The position numbers were made by a program, and so were the translations under genes. Of a stretch of 64,000 nucleotides of DNA, positions 52,604 to 61,802 are shown in pieces (within the stretch, counting starts at the first letter, position 1; each line of letters opens with the position of its first letter). Source of the DNA: Enterovirga aerilata (GTDB taxonomy: Bacteria; Pseudomonadota; Alphaproteobacteria; Rhizobiales; Beijerinckiaceae); assembly GCF_013044135.1 (NCBI RefSeq), contig NZ_JABEPP010000001.1:806001-870000 (forward strand). Direction: 5' to 3'. The notes below the pieces were generated by a model that saw only the letters and a list, made by a program, of their open reading frames with translations, searched no databases and was not told the origin of the DNA.

Positions 52604-53398
52604 ATGTTCACCACTCCCGTCGACCCGTTCACCGAACGCACGAGGCTTGCCCGCTCGTCCCGGTTTCCGGCACGAGGGCACGACCTCCCGCCTCCGCATC
52701 GACGTCGTCCGATATCCGACCCCCGAGGCGCGCGGCGGTCAGATAGTGGCAAGGCGGCTCGCGTACGCGCGGCGATCCTCTTCGTCGACCTCCGGGGCTT
52801 CACGGGAACGGCGGAGCGCCTCGGTCTCGAGCGCACGCACGACATGCTCCGCAGCTACTACCGGATCATCGACCGTTGCGCAGCGGCCTCCGGCGGCTCC
52901 GTCCTCGGATATCAGGGCGATGGCGCCATGCTCGGCTGGGGTGTTCGGCGCAAGGACCCCCACCATGCCGCAGGCGCGGTGCGGGGCGCGATCGAGCTGC
53001 TTTCCGCGCTGACGGCATGGCTGGAGCGTCACGGAGCGCCTGCATCGCCGGTAGCCGTCCGCATCGGCGCCCATTGCGGAGAGGTGATCGTGGATCGCCT
53101 GGGCCGGGGCTCGGCGGCGGGCCGCACCGCGTTCGGCGACGTTGTAAACCTCGCAAGCCGCCTTTCGGAAATCGCCGCGGCGGGAGGCGCGCCCGTCGCC
53201 TTTAGTGAGCGGCTGGTCCGGGAGGCCGGTCCCGACGTCGTCGCAGCGATTGCGGATCGGCTCTCTGCCCCGCTTCTCACGGTCGTGCGCGGCCGATCGC
53301 GTAGCGTCCTGGCACAGTTCTTCGGAACGGCGACCGAGCCGCTTCGCCGCCGTCCGGGCCCGCCGGACGTGGAGGATGGCGATGGGGGCAGGGCCTGA
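52604..53398 (+). CDS. Class III adenylate/guanylate cyclase, soluble
   Basis: This is a 264-residue protein whose residues 55-235 form a class III nucleotidyl cyclase domain. Metal-binding Asp62 (FVDLRGFTG) and Asp106 (YQGDGAML) and the FGDVVNLASRLSEIA helix with the transition-state Asn/Arg are present. The position of the purine-selecting Lys, usually K-x-x-G-D, reads GYQGD, so the Lys is missing. No membrane segment is seen. The start is uncertain: ATG 52604 (AGGA nearby), ATG 52586 and several upstream GTG codons are in frame. A response-regulator gene follows. Cyclic nucleotide output is inferred. Confidence 0.8.
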   Translation: MFTTPVDPFTERTRLARSSRFPARGHDLPPPHRRRPISDPRGARRSDSGKAARVRAAILFVDLRGFTGTAERLGLERTHDMLRSYYRIIDRCAAASGGSVLGYQGDGAMLGWGVRRKDPHHAAGAVRGAIELLSALTAWLERHGAPASPVAVRIGAHCGEVIVDRLGRGSAAGRTAFGDVVNLASRLSEIAAAGGAPVAFSERLVREAGPDVVAAIADRLSAPLLTVVRGRSRSVLAQFFGTATEPLRRRPGPPDVEDGDGGRA

Positions 53399-53466
53399 CC
53401 ATCGTCCTCCCGCAAGCCGCCGATCGCCCTTTCTGCCGACCGCCCCTCTCGAATTGGAGCCTCGCC

Positions 53467-54186
53467 GTGACGAAACACGTCGTGCTGGTCGACGACGACG
53501 CATCGATGCGTCACCTCGTCAGCGACTACCTCGCAAGCAATGCGTTCGAGGTCAGCGCCGTCGCGGACGGGGACGCCATGGATCGCGTCCTCGCGCAAAA
53601 GGCAGCCGATCTCATCGTTCTCGATTTGCAACTCCGCAACGAGAACGGTCTCGACCTCATGCGCCGGCTCGACGGCCGGGCAGACGCCCCGATCATTCTC
53701 ATCACCGGAAGCAGAAGCGACGAGGCCGACAAAGTAATCGGGCTCGAACTCGGGGCAGACGACTACATCACCAAGCCGTTCGGACTGCGCGAATTCCTGG
53801 CTCGGGTGCGGGCGGTCCTCCGCCGAAGCGATGCGGTAGCCGCGGCGGGCAAGCGGAGATCCGACCGATCGACCTACCGATTCGGAGAGTGGCAGCTGTC
53901 GCTGCGGACGCGCCGCCTCACGACGGGCGACGGGCCTCCGGTTCCGCTCACGGCTGGCGAGTTCAACCTGCTGACCGCCTTTTTGCGCGCCCCCCAGCAG
54001 GTCCTGTCGCGGGAGCAACTCCTAGCCGCGAGCCGCGTGCACGACGACGAGGTCTTCGACCGCAGCATCGATGTCCTCATCCTGCGGCTCAGGCGCAAGA
54101 TCGAAACGAACCCGTCCCAGCCACGCCTGATCAGGACCGAACGCGGCGCCGGCTATGTCCTGGCGGTTCCCGTCGAGGTGGCATGA
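53467..54186 (+). CDS. OmpR family response regulator
   Basis: This is a 239-residue two-component regulator. The receiver domain has acidic Asp9-11 (VLVDDDAS), phosphoacceptor Asp53 (IVLDLQLRNENG) and Lys103 (DYITKPFG). The C-terminal winged helix includes LTAGEFNLLTAFLRAPQQVL, DRSIDVLILRLRRKIE and RTERGAGYVLAVPV. The start is GTG at 53467. No histidine kinase is adjacent, so it is an orphan; a class III cyclase precedes it by 68 bases. Confidence 0.92.
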   Translation: MTKHVVLVDDDASMRHLVSDYLASNAFEVSAVADGDAMDRVLAQKAADLIVLDLQLRNENGLDLMRRLDGRADAPIILITGSRSDEADKVIGLELGADDYITKPFGLREFLARVRAVLRRSDAVAAAGKRRSDRSTYRFGEWQLSLRTRRLTTGDGPPVPLTAGEFNLLTAFLRAPQQVLSREQLLAASRVHDDEVFDRSIDVLILRLRRKIETNPSQPRLIRTERGAGYVLAVPVEVA

Positions 54187-54506
54187 GGTGAACGAGCGGG
54201 ATTCCAGGCGGGGGCCTTCCCCCCGCAGGCCATCCACGGCCGGTAGGGCAGACGACGATGGATCACCTCAGCGGCGGCGAGACCAGGCGAGAGGAGCCCT
54301 GGATCCGTTCGGATCTTCGGTCGTGATTGAGGCCGCTCAGGGTTACAGGTGCAACACGTTCAGCCCTGCTCGAAACCGCCCCGTAGCACGCATGCTCACG
54401 TGATGGTCCCTGCGGACCGACGGTCCGTTCCCGCTGCTCGCCGGTTCGTCTTCGGGACGGATGCGGCGGCCCCCTTAGGGAGCGGCGGACCAGACAGGAG
54501 ACCAGG
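54187..54506. other. Gene-free interval
   Basis: These 320 bases show no convincing gene on either strand. A CGGACC-GAC-GGTCCG hairpin lies at 54413-54427 but is not followed by a T-run. The interval probably holds the promoter of the cupin gene at 54507. Confidence 0.5.
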
Positions 54507-55001
54507 ATGAACGCTTTAGCTCAGGTCGCACGGCTTCCGGACGCGGCTGCCGTCCACTCCACCCGCGGGCTCGTCGTGAGCCGGCCCGAAGATGCCAGGC
54601 CCTTCGAGGCCATTCCGGGCGAGATGATCTCCATCAGGGTTCACAGCTCGCAGGTCGGCGGACATTTCGCGATCCTCGAGTCCCTCCTTCAGCCCCGTTG
54701 CGGTCCGCCTCTCCACACGCATCGCGAGGACGAGACGTTCCAGGTGCTGGAGGGAACGATGACCTTCCTTTGCGAAGGGCGCCGCCTGGAGGGCGGGCCG
54801 GGCACGATCGTGCACGTCCCGGCCGGCATGGCCCACGCGTGGGCCAACCTGACCGACAGGCCCGCGAGGATGCTCGTCACCCTGAGCCCGGGTGGGCTGG
54901 AAGACATCTTCGCCCAACTCGCCGGACGTTCACCGGCCGAGTTCGGGGAACTTGTCGAACGCTATGGGTCCGTCATCGTCGGCGGTCCGATCTCTTCCTG
55001 A
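54507..55001 (+). CDS. Cupin domain protein
   Basis: This is a 164-residue single cupin. GPPLHTHREDETFQVLEG holds the first metal-ligand set (two His and Glu) and HVPAGMAHAWANLTDRP the last His. The long N-terminal arm and the C-terminal helix (LEDIFAQLAG) match small cupins often placed beside AraC regulators and alpha/beta hydrolases. GGAGACCAGG precedes the ATG. An alpha/beta hydrolase gene follows 29 bases later, probably in the same transcript. The substrate is unknown. Confidence 0.82.
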   Translation: MNALAQVARLPDAAAVHSTRGLVVSRPEDARPFEAIPGEMISIRVHSSQVGGHFAILESLLQPRCGPPLHTHREDETFQVLEGTMTFLCEGRRLEGGPGTIVHVPAGMAHAWANLTDRPARMLVTLSPGGLEDIFAQLAGRSPAEFGELVERYGSVIVGGPISS

Positions 55002-55030
55002 GTCCAGCGCCGAAACGGAGGTCGGACACC

Positions 55031-55918
55031 ATGATCGACGTCGCATTCTCGACGGCGCGGCTTCAGCCCGTGGCCGGATCCACCATGAACGTCACGATCG
55101 CCGGGGAGGGCGAGGCCGTCCTTCTCGGCCACAGCTACCTTTGGGACGCTGCTATGTGGGCTCCCCAGATCGCCGCGCTCTCCCGCTCCCATAGGATCGT
55201 CGCACCCGATCTCTGGGGCCATGGAGGCTCGGGTCGCCTGCCACACGACGCGACGACCCTTGAAGACTTGGCCGCACACCACCTCGCGCTCATGGACAGT
55301 CTCGGCATCGAGCGGTTCGCGGTAGTCGGCCTGTCCATCGGCGGCATGTGGGGCGCGGAACTCGCCCTCATGGCGCCGGACCGGGTCTCTGCGCTCGTGC
55401 TCCTCGACACCTTCGCCGGCGCGGAGCCCGCAGAGGCGAGAGCCGGCTATCGTCTGATGATGGAGATGGTCGGACAGGCAGGCCGCGTCCCAGAGGCACT
55501 CGTCGACAAGCTCGTCGGGCTCTTCATCTCGCCGGACGCGGCAGCGAGACAACCCGATCTGCCCGCAACGTTCCGCAAGAGGCTGGGGAGCTGGGATCGG
55601 CAGGCTCTTCTCGAGTCGGTCGTTCCGCTCGGGCAGATGTTCGTGGAAAGGAGGAGCCTCCTCGCGCAGTTGCCCACGCTCGCCATGCCGGCTCTCGTGG
55701 TGACTGGGAGCCTGGATGTACCCCGTCCGGTCCACGAAGGGCGGGAGATGGCGGCGATCCTCGGCTGCGAGTTCGTCGAGGTGGCCGGAGCGGGCCACAT
55801 CAGTTCGCTCGAAGCTCCCGACGAGGTGAACAGAATTCTCCAGGATTTCTTGCGACGTCATCGTGGCGAAACAGATCACGGCGATTCCCGAAAGAGACCA
55901 GCCACAATCCAAGCCTGA
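55031..55918 (+). CDS. Alpha/beta-fold hydrolase
   Basis: This is a 295-residue hydrolase. The nucleophile elbow is VVGLSIGGMWGAELALM (Ser), with the Asp in VTGSLDVPRP and the His in AGAGHISSLEAPDEV, so the triad is complete. HSYLWDAAMWAPQIAAL holds the oxyanion-hole strand. Proteins of this type hydrolyse esters, lactones or C-C bonds such as 3-oxoadipate enol-lactone. The ATG at 55031 is preferred. The last residues after ILQDFLRRHRG are a charged tail without family character. An AraC gene follows. Confidence 0.87.
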   Translation: MIDVAFSTARLQPVAGSTMNVTIAGEGEAVLLGHSYLWDAAMWAPQIAALSRSHRIVAPDLWGHGGSGRLPHDATTLEDLAAHHLALMDSLGIERFAVVGLSIGGMWGAELALMAPDRVSALVLLDTFAGAEPAEARAGYRLMMEMVGQAGRVPEALVDKLVGLFISPDAAARQPDLPATFRKRLGSWDRQALLESVVPLGQMFVERRSLLAQLPTLAMPALVVTGSLDVPRPVHEGREMAAILGCEFVEVAGAGHISSLEAPDEVNRILQDFLRRHRGETDHGDSRKRPATIQA

Positions 55919-55984
55919 CGTTGCCTTCCTCCATCCGAACGGATCGGGTGACCATATCGGCTGGACCGAGCCGGATACTGAGCA

Positions 55985-56890
55985 ATGACCATACCAAGTC
56001 CGTGCGAAGCACTGACCTCGCAGATCAATGCCGCCGTCCCGCACATCGTCACGCGACTCGGCGGCTCCTCCGTCAGCATCGTCCGGCATCGACCCCGCTC
56101 GATCGGAGAAGGCGACCTCATATCGGTCGCGGCGGAGGATGCCTACGTGATTATCTACCAGCTGGTGGATCATCCTCGGCACGACACGTGGTTGGGCGGG
56201 AGGTTCACCCCGGCCGGGCCGGCTCCGCGCGGGACGCTCAACATCGTCCATCTCGGCGAGGGGCTCTCGGCACGGTTGCTGGCTCCGTTCGACAGCCTGA
56301 TCTTCCACATCCCGCTGGCCTCGCTGAACGAGCTGGCCGATCGGGAAAGACTTCCGCCCGTGTCCGCCCTGCGAACTCCGTCCGAGGAGGCGATCGGAGA
56401 CCCATTGCTGCGCGATCTGCAGGACAGCCTCCTGCACATGCTCGACCGCCCAGACGGGACCAGTCGGCTTCTGCGCGATCATCTCGTCATGGGACTGCAT
56501 GCCCATTTCGCGGAACGCTACGGCGGGCTTGGGACCGGGCAGCCCCATCGGCCCGGCGGGCTGGCGTCGTGGCAGGAGCGGCGGGCCAAGGAGCTGATCG
56601 CGTCGAACCTCGCCAAGGATCTCACCCTTGCGGAGGTCGCCGCCGAGTGTCGGCTTTCACCGGCTCATTTTGCGAGAGCCTTCAAGGCGTCGACCGGGTC
56701 GACGCCTCATGGTTGGCTCCAGGCGAGGCGGATCGAACGCGCGAAGGAACTGCTCGCCAAGCAGAACCTCGCGCTGGCCGAGGTCGCACTCGCGTGCGGC
56801 TATGCCGACCAGAGCCATCTCACGAGGACGTTCGGCGCGCGGGTCGGGATGTCGCCGGGCGTGTGGCGACGGACGTATTCGCGAGCCTGA
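55985..56890 (+). CDS. AraC family transcriptional regulator, copy 1
   Basis: This is a 301-residue regulator. The C-terminal third has both helix-turn-helix units: LTLAEVAAECRLSPAHFARA and LALAEVALACGYADQSHLTR, followed by GMSPGVWRR. The N-terminal part is a ligand or dimerisation domain without a clear match. It follows a cupin/hydrolase pair on the same strand. A second AraC of very similar plan begins 266 bases further, separated by an AMP-ligase remnant. Confidence 0.9.
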   Translation: MTIPSPCEALTSQINAAVPHIVTRLGGSSVSIVRHRPRSIGEGDLISVAAEDAYVIIYQLVDHPRHDTWLGGRFTPAGPAPRGTLNIVHLGEGLSARLLAPFDSLIFHIPLASLNELADRERLPPVSALRTPSEEAIGDPLLRDLQDSLLHMLDRPDGTSRLLRDHLVMGLHAHFAERYGGLGTGQPHRPGGLASWQERRAKELIASNLAKDLTLAEVAAECRLSPAHFARAFKASTGSTPHGWLQARRIERAKELLAKQNLALAEVALACGYADQSHLTRTFGARVGMSPGVWRRTYSRA

Positions 56891-56976
56891 TACAGCCGTG
56901 TTGTAGCCGCCTACGGCAGCGGGAGCTCCGGTGAGCTGCAAAGTTTTCCCTGCAGGCAGGCCTGGACCCGCGCCCG

Positions 56977-57144
56977 GCAATCGCGCAGGCTCCGCTTGAC
57001 AGGAAGCTTTCAGCCGAAAGGTCGATCCTGATCCTGGCGAAAGCGGCATCGGGCACGCGCTCATGATGATGCTGGGCGCGATGCAGGTTGGCATGCCGAT
57101 GGCTCCGGTCTCCACCGCCTACGCGACGATCCGTCGGATGATTG
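56977..57144 (+). pseudogene. Feruloyl-CoA synthetase-type AMP-ligase remnant, frameshifted
   Basis: In one frame AIAQAPLDRKLSAERSILIL (56977-57036) and in the next frame ESGIGHALMMMLGAMQVGMP then MAPVSTAYA (from about 57036) together match the conserved LSAER-hydrophobic and HALLxLGAMHVGxPxAPVSxAY region of feruloyl-CoA synthetases. A single missing base joins them. Only about 55 codons remain, with no start, AMP-binding motif or C-terminus. It shows that a ligase gene once lay between the two AraC genes. Confidence 0.55.
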
Positions 57145-57156
57145 CTGGAGCAGCGC

Positions 57157-58050
57157 ATGCGCCGAGTTGGCAGCGAAACGGTGTCGCCCCGCTTCCCCGG
57201 TGACGGTCCGACCCTAGTCACGCGGACGGCCTCGTCCGCGATCAGCGTCACCCGTTACGCTCCGTCCGATGTCGGCGACGGCCTCGACATCCGCATGCCG
57301 GCCGAGGATGCGTTCGTCGTCGTTTTTCAGCTGCGCGAACATCCAGCTCACGACTTCTGGATGCATGGACGGTTTGCTCCGGCCGACGCGGCCCCGCGCG
57401 CGACCCTGAACATCGTCGACCTGGCGGCCGATCCGCGCGCCCAGTCGACGGCGCCGATCGACAAGCTGATGTTCCATCTTCCCCGCCCGGTGCTGGACGA
57501 GGTCGCCGAGACTGTGCGTGCGCCGAGAGTGGAGTCGCTGACGGCCCCGCTTGGCTGGAGAACGCCCGATCCCGTGATCGAGCAGATGGAAGGGCTGATC
57601 CTCGGCGCGCTGGAAGGCCGGTACCGCAACAGGCTCTTCGTCGATCATCTCCTTCTCGGTCTCACCGTCCATTTCGCGGTCACCTATGGCGGCCTGCGGA
57701 CGACCGAGATGCCGGCGTCCGGCGGCCTGGCGCCCTGGCAGGAGAGGCGGGCGAAGGACCTTCTCGCCTCCAATCTCGCGCGCGACATTTCGCTCGGGGA
57801 GGTCGCCGCCGAGTGCGGGCTGTCGATCAGCCACTTCTCGCGCGCCTTCAAAGCCTCGACGGGCATGCCGCCCCACGCCTGGCTCCAGGCCCAGCGGGTC
57901 GAGCGGGCCAAGCAGATGCTCCGCAGGTCGTCGTCATCGCTGGCCGGCATCGCACTCGAGTGCGGCTTCGCCGATCAGAGCCATTTCACCCACATCTTCG
58001 GCCGCAAGGTCGGAATGTCGCCGGGCAAGTGGCGGCGGATGGGGAGCTGA
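57157..58050 (+). CDS. AraC family transcriptional regulator, copy 2
   Basis: This is a 297-residue paralogue of the regulator at 55985. It shares the GLAPWQERRAKDLLASNLARD approach to the DNA-binding domain and has both units: ISLGEVAAECGLSISHFSRA and LAGIALECGFADQSHFTH, then GMSPGKWRRMGS. I prefer the ATG at 57157 because GGAG lies six bases before it; a TTG at 57142 is also in frame. It is followed by an alcohol dehydrogenase, a cupin-like protein and a methyltransferase remnant, which it may regulate. Confidence 0.9.
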   Translation: MRRVGSETVSPRFPGDGPTLVTRTASSAISVTRYAPSDVGDGLDIRMPAEDAFVVVFQLREHPAHDFWMHGRFAPADAAPRATLNIVDLAADPRAQSTAPIDKLMFHLPRPVLDEVAETVRAPRVESLTAPLGWRTPDPVIEQMEGLILGALEGRYRNRLFVDHLLLGLTVHFAVTYGGLRTTEMPASGGLAPWQERRAKDLLASNLARDISLGEVAAECGLSISHFSRAFKASTGMPPHAWLQAQRVERAKQMLRRSSSSLAGIALECGFADQSHFTHIFGRKVGMSPGKWRRMGS

Positions 58051-58184
58051 CGTTGGTTCCGTCGTATCGCCAATCCGGGTTTCGAAGCCCGAAATAGCAC
58101 AAACAGACAAAAGCCAGCTCATCCGCTCAATCAGCTCGGTCGACGTCCGCAGATGATCCGCTCGAACATCGACCGGATCAAGCA

Positions 58185-59258
58185 ATGTCGACCAAAGCCT
58201 ACGCGGCCCACTCGGCCGGACAGAAACTCGCACCGTTCGCTCTTCAGCGTCGCGCCGTAGGACCGGAGGATGTCCGGATCGACATCCTGCACTGCGGCGT
58301 GTGCCATTCGGATCTGCACACGGTTCGCGGCGACTGGCCCGGCATCCGTTTCCCCGTGGTGCCCGGACACGAGATCGTGGGCCGTGTCGCCGCGGTGGGA
58401 GACAGCGTGTCCCGATTCCGACCCGGCGACATTGCCGGCGTGGGATGCATGGTGGGCTCCTGCCTGCGCTGCGATTCCTGCTGCGAGGGCCTCGAGCAGT
58501 ACTGCGATCACGGCTTCGTCCAGACCTACGGCGGCAACATCTTCGGCGGGGGAGAGACCACCTACGGCGGCTACGCTACGGATATCGTGGTGGACCAGCG
58601 CTTCGTGCTCTCCGTGACGCACAAAGGCGACCTGGCCGGCGTCGCCCCCCTTCTCTGCGCAGGCATCACGTGCTGGTCGCCGCTCAGGCGCTGGCGTGCA
58701 GGACCGGGCAGCCGGGTCGGTGTCGTCGGGATCGGCGGGCTCGGACACATGGGCGTCAAGCTCGCCGCCGCGCTCGGCGCGCATGTCGTCGCCTTCACGT
58801 CGTCGGAAGGAAAGCGCCGGGAAGCCCTGTCGCTTGGAGCCCATGAGGTGGCCGTCTCCCGCTATCCCGAGGAGATGCGGGCGCACGCGAACTCCCTCGA
58901 CCTCCTTCTCGACACCGTGGCGGCGCCGCACGACCTCGACACCTACTCCCAGCTGCTGAAGCGGGATGGAACCATGGTGCTCGTCGGCATCCCCGAGCGG
59001 CCACATCCTCCGATCGGTGTCGTGAACCTCATCATCAAGCGCAGGGCGATAGCCGGATCCGCCTTCGGCGGCATCGCGGAAACGCAGGAGATGCTGGACT
59101 TCTGCGCCGAGCGGAACATCACGGCCGACGTCGAGCCGATCTCCATCCAGGACGTCGAGACGGCCTACGAACGGCTCCAGCGGAGCGACGTCCGGTACCG
59201 CTTCGTCATCGACATCGCGAGCCTTCGGGACGAGCTGCTCCATGCCTGGCGGTCGTAA
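58185..59258 (+). CDS. Zinc-dependent alcohol dehydrogenase (YahK/cinnamyl alcohol dehydrogenase-like)
   Basis: This is a 357-residue medium-chain dehydrogenase. The catalytic zinc site is GVCHSDLHTVRGDW (Cys, His) with PVVPGHEIVGRV (His, Glu), the structural zinc site is CLRCDSCCEGLEQYC, and the NADP-binding fold is VVGIGGLGHMGVKLAAALG. The pattern fits NADP(H)-dependent aldehyde reductases of the YahK/CAD type that reduce a broad range of aldehydes. The C-terminus overlaps the start of the next ORF by 17 bases if that ORF begins at 59242. Confidence 0.92.
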   Translation: MSTKAYAAHSAGQKLAPFALQRRAVGPEDVRIDILHCGVCHSDLHTVRGDWPGIRFPVVPGHEIVGRVAAVGDSVSRFRPGDIAGVGCMVGSCLRCDSCCEGLEQYCDHGFVQTYGGNIFGGGETTYGGYATDIVVDQRFVLSVTHKGDLAGVAPLLCAGITCWSPLRRWRAGPGSRVGVVGIGGLGHMGVKLAAALGAHVVAFTSSEGKRREALSLGAHEVAVSRYPEEMRAHANSLDLLLDTVAAPHDLDTYSQLLKRDGTMVLVGIPERPHPPIGVVNLIIKRRAIAGSAFGGIAETQEMLDFCAERNITADVEPISIQDVETAYERLQRSDVRYRFVIDIASLRDELLHAWRS

Positions 59259-60207
59259 CCGCTCGGGAGCGGCCGAGCACGGGCGGTGCGAGCGAAACAC
59301 GGCATGGGACCTGCGGGACGACATGGCGATCGCGCGCCAGGGCAGGCACTTCAACCTCGGTCAGTCGTCGGTGAGCATCGTGGCCTCTGCGGCCCACATG
59401 CGGGGACGGTTCACGATTCTGGACGTGACCTGCCCCGGGGGTCGTGAGGTCTTCGATGATCCGGAACGGATCGAAGGAGCCCTGTGGCTCCGGTCCGGCC
59501 AATTGCTGGCCGGGATCGAGAGGCAGGTGATCGCCCTCGCGCCTGGACAGGCGATCCCTTGTGCTCGCGGCCGCCTCCAGCAGCTCCGTACGGCCCCGGA
59601 GAGGCCGGCACGCTTCCTTCTTCTGTGCGCCGGAGGCGCGTTCGAGCGTTTCGTCCGCGATACCGGCCGCCCGATCCTGCAGGATCCCCCGGGACGCGAG
59701 GTGCCACCGCCCGCGCCGCTCCCTCCATGGCCCCTGCTCGACACGACCCTCGCCGAGTCGCTTCCTGCGGGCATTGGCCTCGAGATCGGAAGCCCCTGGG
59801 TGGCCGAGGCCGCCCTCCCAGGCGGAAGCACATGGGCGGGCGATGCGGGAGCGAGTGGCGAGGACCTGCACGTTCTCGAGGGCGACCTGGAGCTCATGCC
59901 GAACGGCGGCTCGGGCCCCCGCCGAGCGGCCAGGCTCTGTCGCGGCACCGCAATCCGCGTCTCGGGGAACGCTTATACCCTCCACAACCCGGGCCGCTCC
60001 CCGGCGAGGGCCCTGATCATCAGGCAATCGGTCACGGTCGTCCGGGGCGAGCGGGATGAAGAGCCACTCCCCGACGTCCCGCAGCCGCCAAGGCATCTCG
60101 GAGCGACTTCGCAACGAGAGCCGCCGGCCCGAACACAGGGCAACCTGTCGCTTCATGACGATTGCAACGCGATTGGCAGCCCAAGACACGGTGCCGAAAA
60201 CGAGTGA
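59242..60207 (+). CDS. Hypothetical protein, possible bicupin
   Basis: This is an open frame of up to 321 codons after the alcohol dehydrogenase. It has codon usage like its neighbours and two halves with beta-barrel-like Gly/Pro spacing (GRFTILDVTCPGG, then ALWLRSGQLLAGIERQV; and EAALPGGSTWAGD, EDLHVLEGDLELMP). It resembles ChrR-like bicupins in plan, but the His-rich metal motifs are missing. The start is unsure (ATG 59242 or 59323). The C-terminal 50 residues are low-complexity. I do not assign a function. Confidence 0.55.
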   Translation: MPGGRNRSGAAEHGRCERNTAWDLRDDMAIARQGRHFNLGQSSVSIVASAAHMRGRFTILDVTCPGGREVFDDPERIEGALWLRSGQLLAGIERQVIALAPGQAIPCARGRLQQLRTAPERPARFLLLCAGGAFERFVRDTGRPILQDPPGREVPPPAPLPPWPLLDTTLAESLPAGIGLEIGSPWVAEAALPGGSTWAGDAGASGEDLHVLEGDLELMPNGGSGPRRAARLCRGTAIRVSGNAYTLHNPGRSPARALIIRQSVTVVRGERDEEPLPDVPQPPRHLGATSQREPPARTQGNLSLHDDCNAIGSPRHGAENE

Positions 60208-60309
60208 GCCCATCAGGTGGCCGGTCGGGCGACATGCCGCGTCTTCGAAAGCCCTGAAAGCCAGGCGGCCTGAACCCTCGAAATCCCGAGATCGACGAAC
60301 GAGTTGGCG

Positions 60310-61331
60310 ATGCACGCTTCGACAGACCACCGACCCACGCCTGCCGATCTTATGACGCAGATGATCACCGGCTTCTGGGTCACGCAGATCGTGCGCGGCG
60401 CGGCCATGTTCGGCTACGCGGACCACCTGCGGCACGGGCCGGCATCGGCCGAAGCCATCGCCGAAGCCGAGGGCCTCGACGCGGCGGCGACGTTCCGGCA
60501 CCTGCGGGCCTGCGTCACGCTGGGGCTCGTCGCGCATGACGGATGCGCGTTCCGGACGACGCCGCTGCTGGAGACGCTGCGACGGGATGATCCGCGCTCG
60601 CTCAGGGCGCTGGCGCTCTCTCAAGCAGCTCCCGGCCACTGGCTCTCCTGGGGCCGGTTCACGGATGCCCTCCGGACTGGGGAACGACAGACCGTGCCTG
60701 CCCTCGGTGCCGAGATTTTCGACTACTTCGCGCAGCATCCGACCGAGGCCGGGGATTTCACCGAGGCGATGAGCAGCCTAAGCGCGGCCGTTGCGGGCGA
60801 GGTCGCGCGCGTTCTGGACGTGGTCGGCATCGAGCGGGTCGTGGATGTCGGCGGCGCTGCCGGGCGCTGCTCCAGCCGCTGCTTGAGAAGCATCCCGGCC
60901 TTCACGGGACAGTCTTCGACCTCCCCGGCGTGATCGCGGGTGCGAAACGACCGTCCAGGCCGCCCGACATCTGCTGCCGCATGGATTTCGTGGCCGGAGA
61001 CTTCTTTTCGTCGGTTCCGGCAGGGGACCTCTATCTCCTGAAGCACGTCCTCCACGACTGGGGCGACGACGAATTCTTGGAGATACTCCGGAACTGCAGG
61101 GCGGCGATGCGGGGCGGCGGCCGCATCGCGATCATCGAGCTGGTACTGGGCGAAATCGGGGAGCCCGGGCCAACCCCTCTTATGGACATGAACATGCTCG
61201 TGATGGCGTCTGGTCGCGAGAGGAGCTTCACCGAGTACGCGCATCTGCTCGGGAAGGCGCGATTCGGGGAGGTTCGGATCACCACGATACATTCGCCGTG
61301 GGCCATCATTGAAGCCTCGTGCGAGGTCTGA
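60310..61331 (+). pseudogene. SAM-dependent O-methyltransferase (family 2), single frameshift
   Basis: The first part (60310 to about 60868) encodes the winged-helix dimerisation domain and the start of the SAM fold (ERVVDVGGAAG). The second part, in the -1 frame to the stop at 61331, continues LLQPLLEKHPGLHGTVFDLP, MDFVAGDFFSSVPAGDLYLL, KHVLHDWGDDE and IIELVLGE. Restoring one G in the GGG run at about 60868 joins them into a full protein of about 340 residues of the hydroxyneurosporene/acetylserotonin O-methyltransferase type. It is either a recent pseudogene or a base-calling error. Confidence 0.8.
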
Positions 61332-61448
61332 CACCCTTGCCAGTTCTCGGATAGCCTCCGGAAGGGCCGATTTAGACAGCACTCCCTCCAAAGCCGCCGT
61401 TCCACTGTCGGCCAACTCCGGGCTATGCTTGCTCCCGAGGGACGCTAC

Positions 61449-61802
61449 CTATTGAAGGGCAGGGCCCATCGACGCCTGATGAGTCGGTGCCGGATCTTCG
61501 CGGGCGGCTGCCCATGTGGGTAATGACGAGCGGTCGCGATCCGCTGTGGCGCTCGAGTCTGGCGCGTTGCCGGCGAGCCTGCGGCGGATCGCGTCTGGCA
61601 TCTCTCTGTCCAGGTCGCCCCCGAGATCGTCGAGCGCTTGCTCGGTGATCCGGTCCTTGCCGACCCGCTCGCGCGCATCGTCGAGGCGGGACTGGTAGTC
61701 CAAGAGTTCCTTGCGCTCCAGCTCCAGTCTCAGCTTCTCGTCGTGGGTCGCCTTGTAGGTCTCCCATGTCGGCTTCCTGTCGTCGATCGTGCGCCAGCGC
61801 AA
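61449..61802 (-). CDS. Unrecognised small charged ORF
   Basis: This is an open frame of 117 codons. Residues about 8-75 (ERKELLDYQSRLDDARERVG and ALDDLGGDLDREMPDAIRRR) look like a charged coiled coil; the last 35 residues are low-complexity. I do not recognise a family. It overlaps nothing convincing on the plus strand, and may be a fragment of a larger mobile-element protein. It may not be a real gene. Confidence 0.3.
   Translation of the reverse strand: MRWRTIDDRKPTWETYKATHDEKLRLELERKELLDYQSRLDDARERVGKDRITEQALDDLGGDLDREMPDAIRRRLAGNAPDSSATADRDRSSLPTWAAAREDPAPTHQASMGPALQ

Noticed and set aside
54413-54427. Hairpin CGGACC-GAC-GGTCCG as a terminator of the response-regulator gene
   Set aside because: The stem is only six base pairs, lies over 200 bases after the stop and has no T-run.
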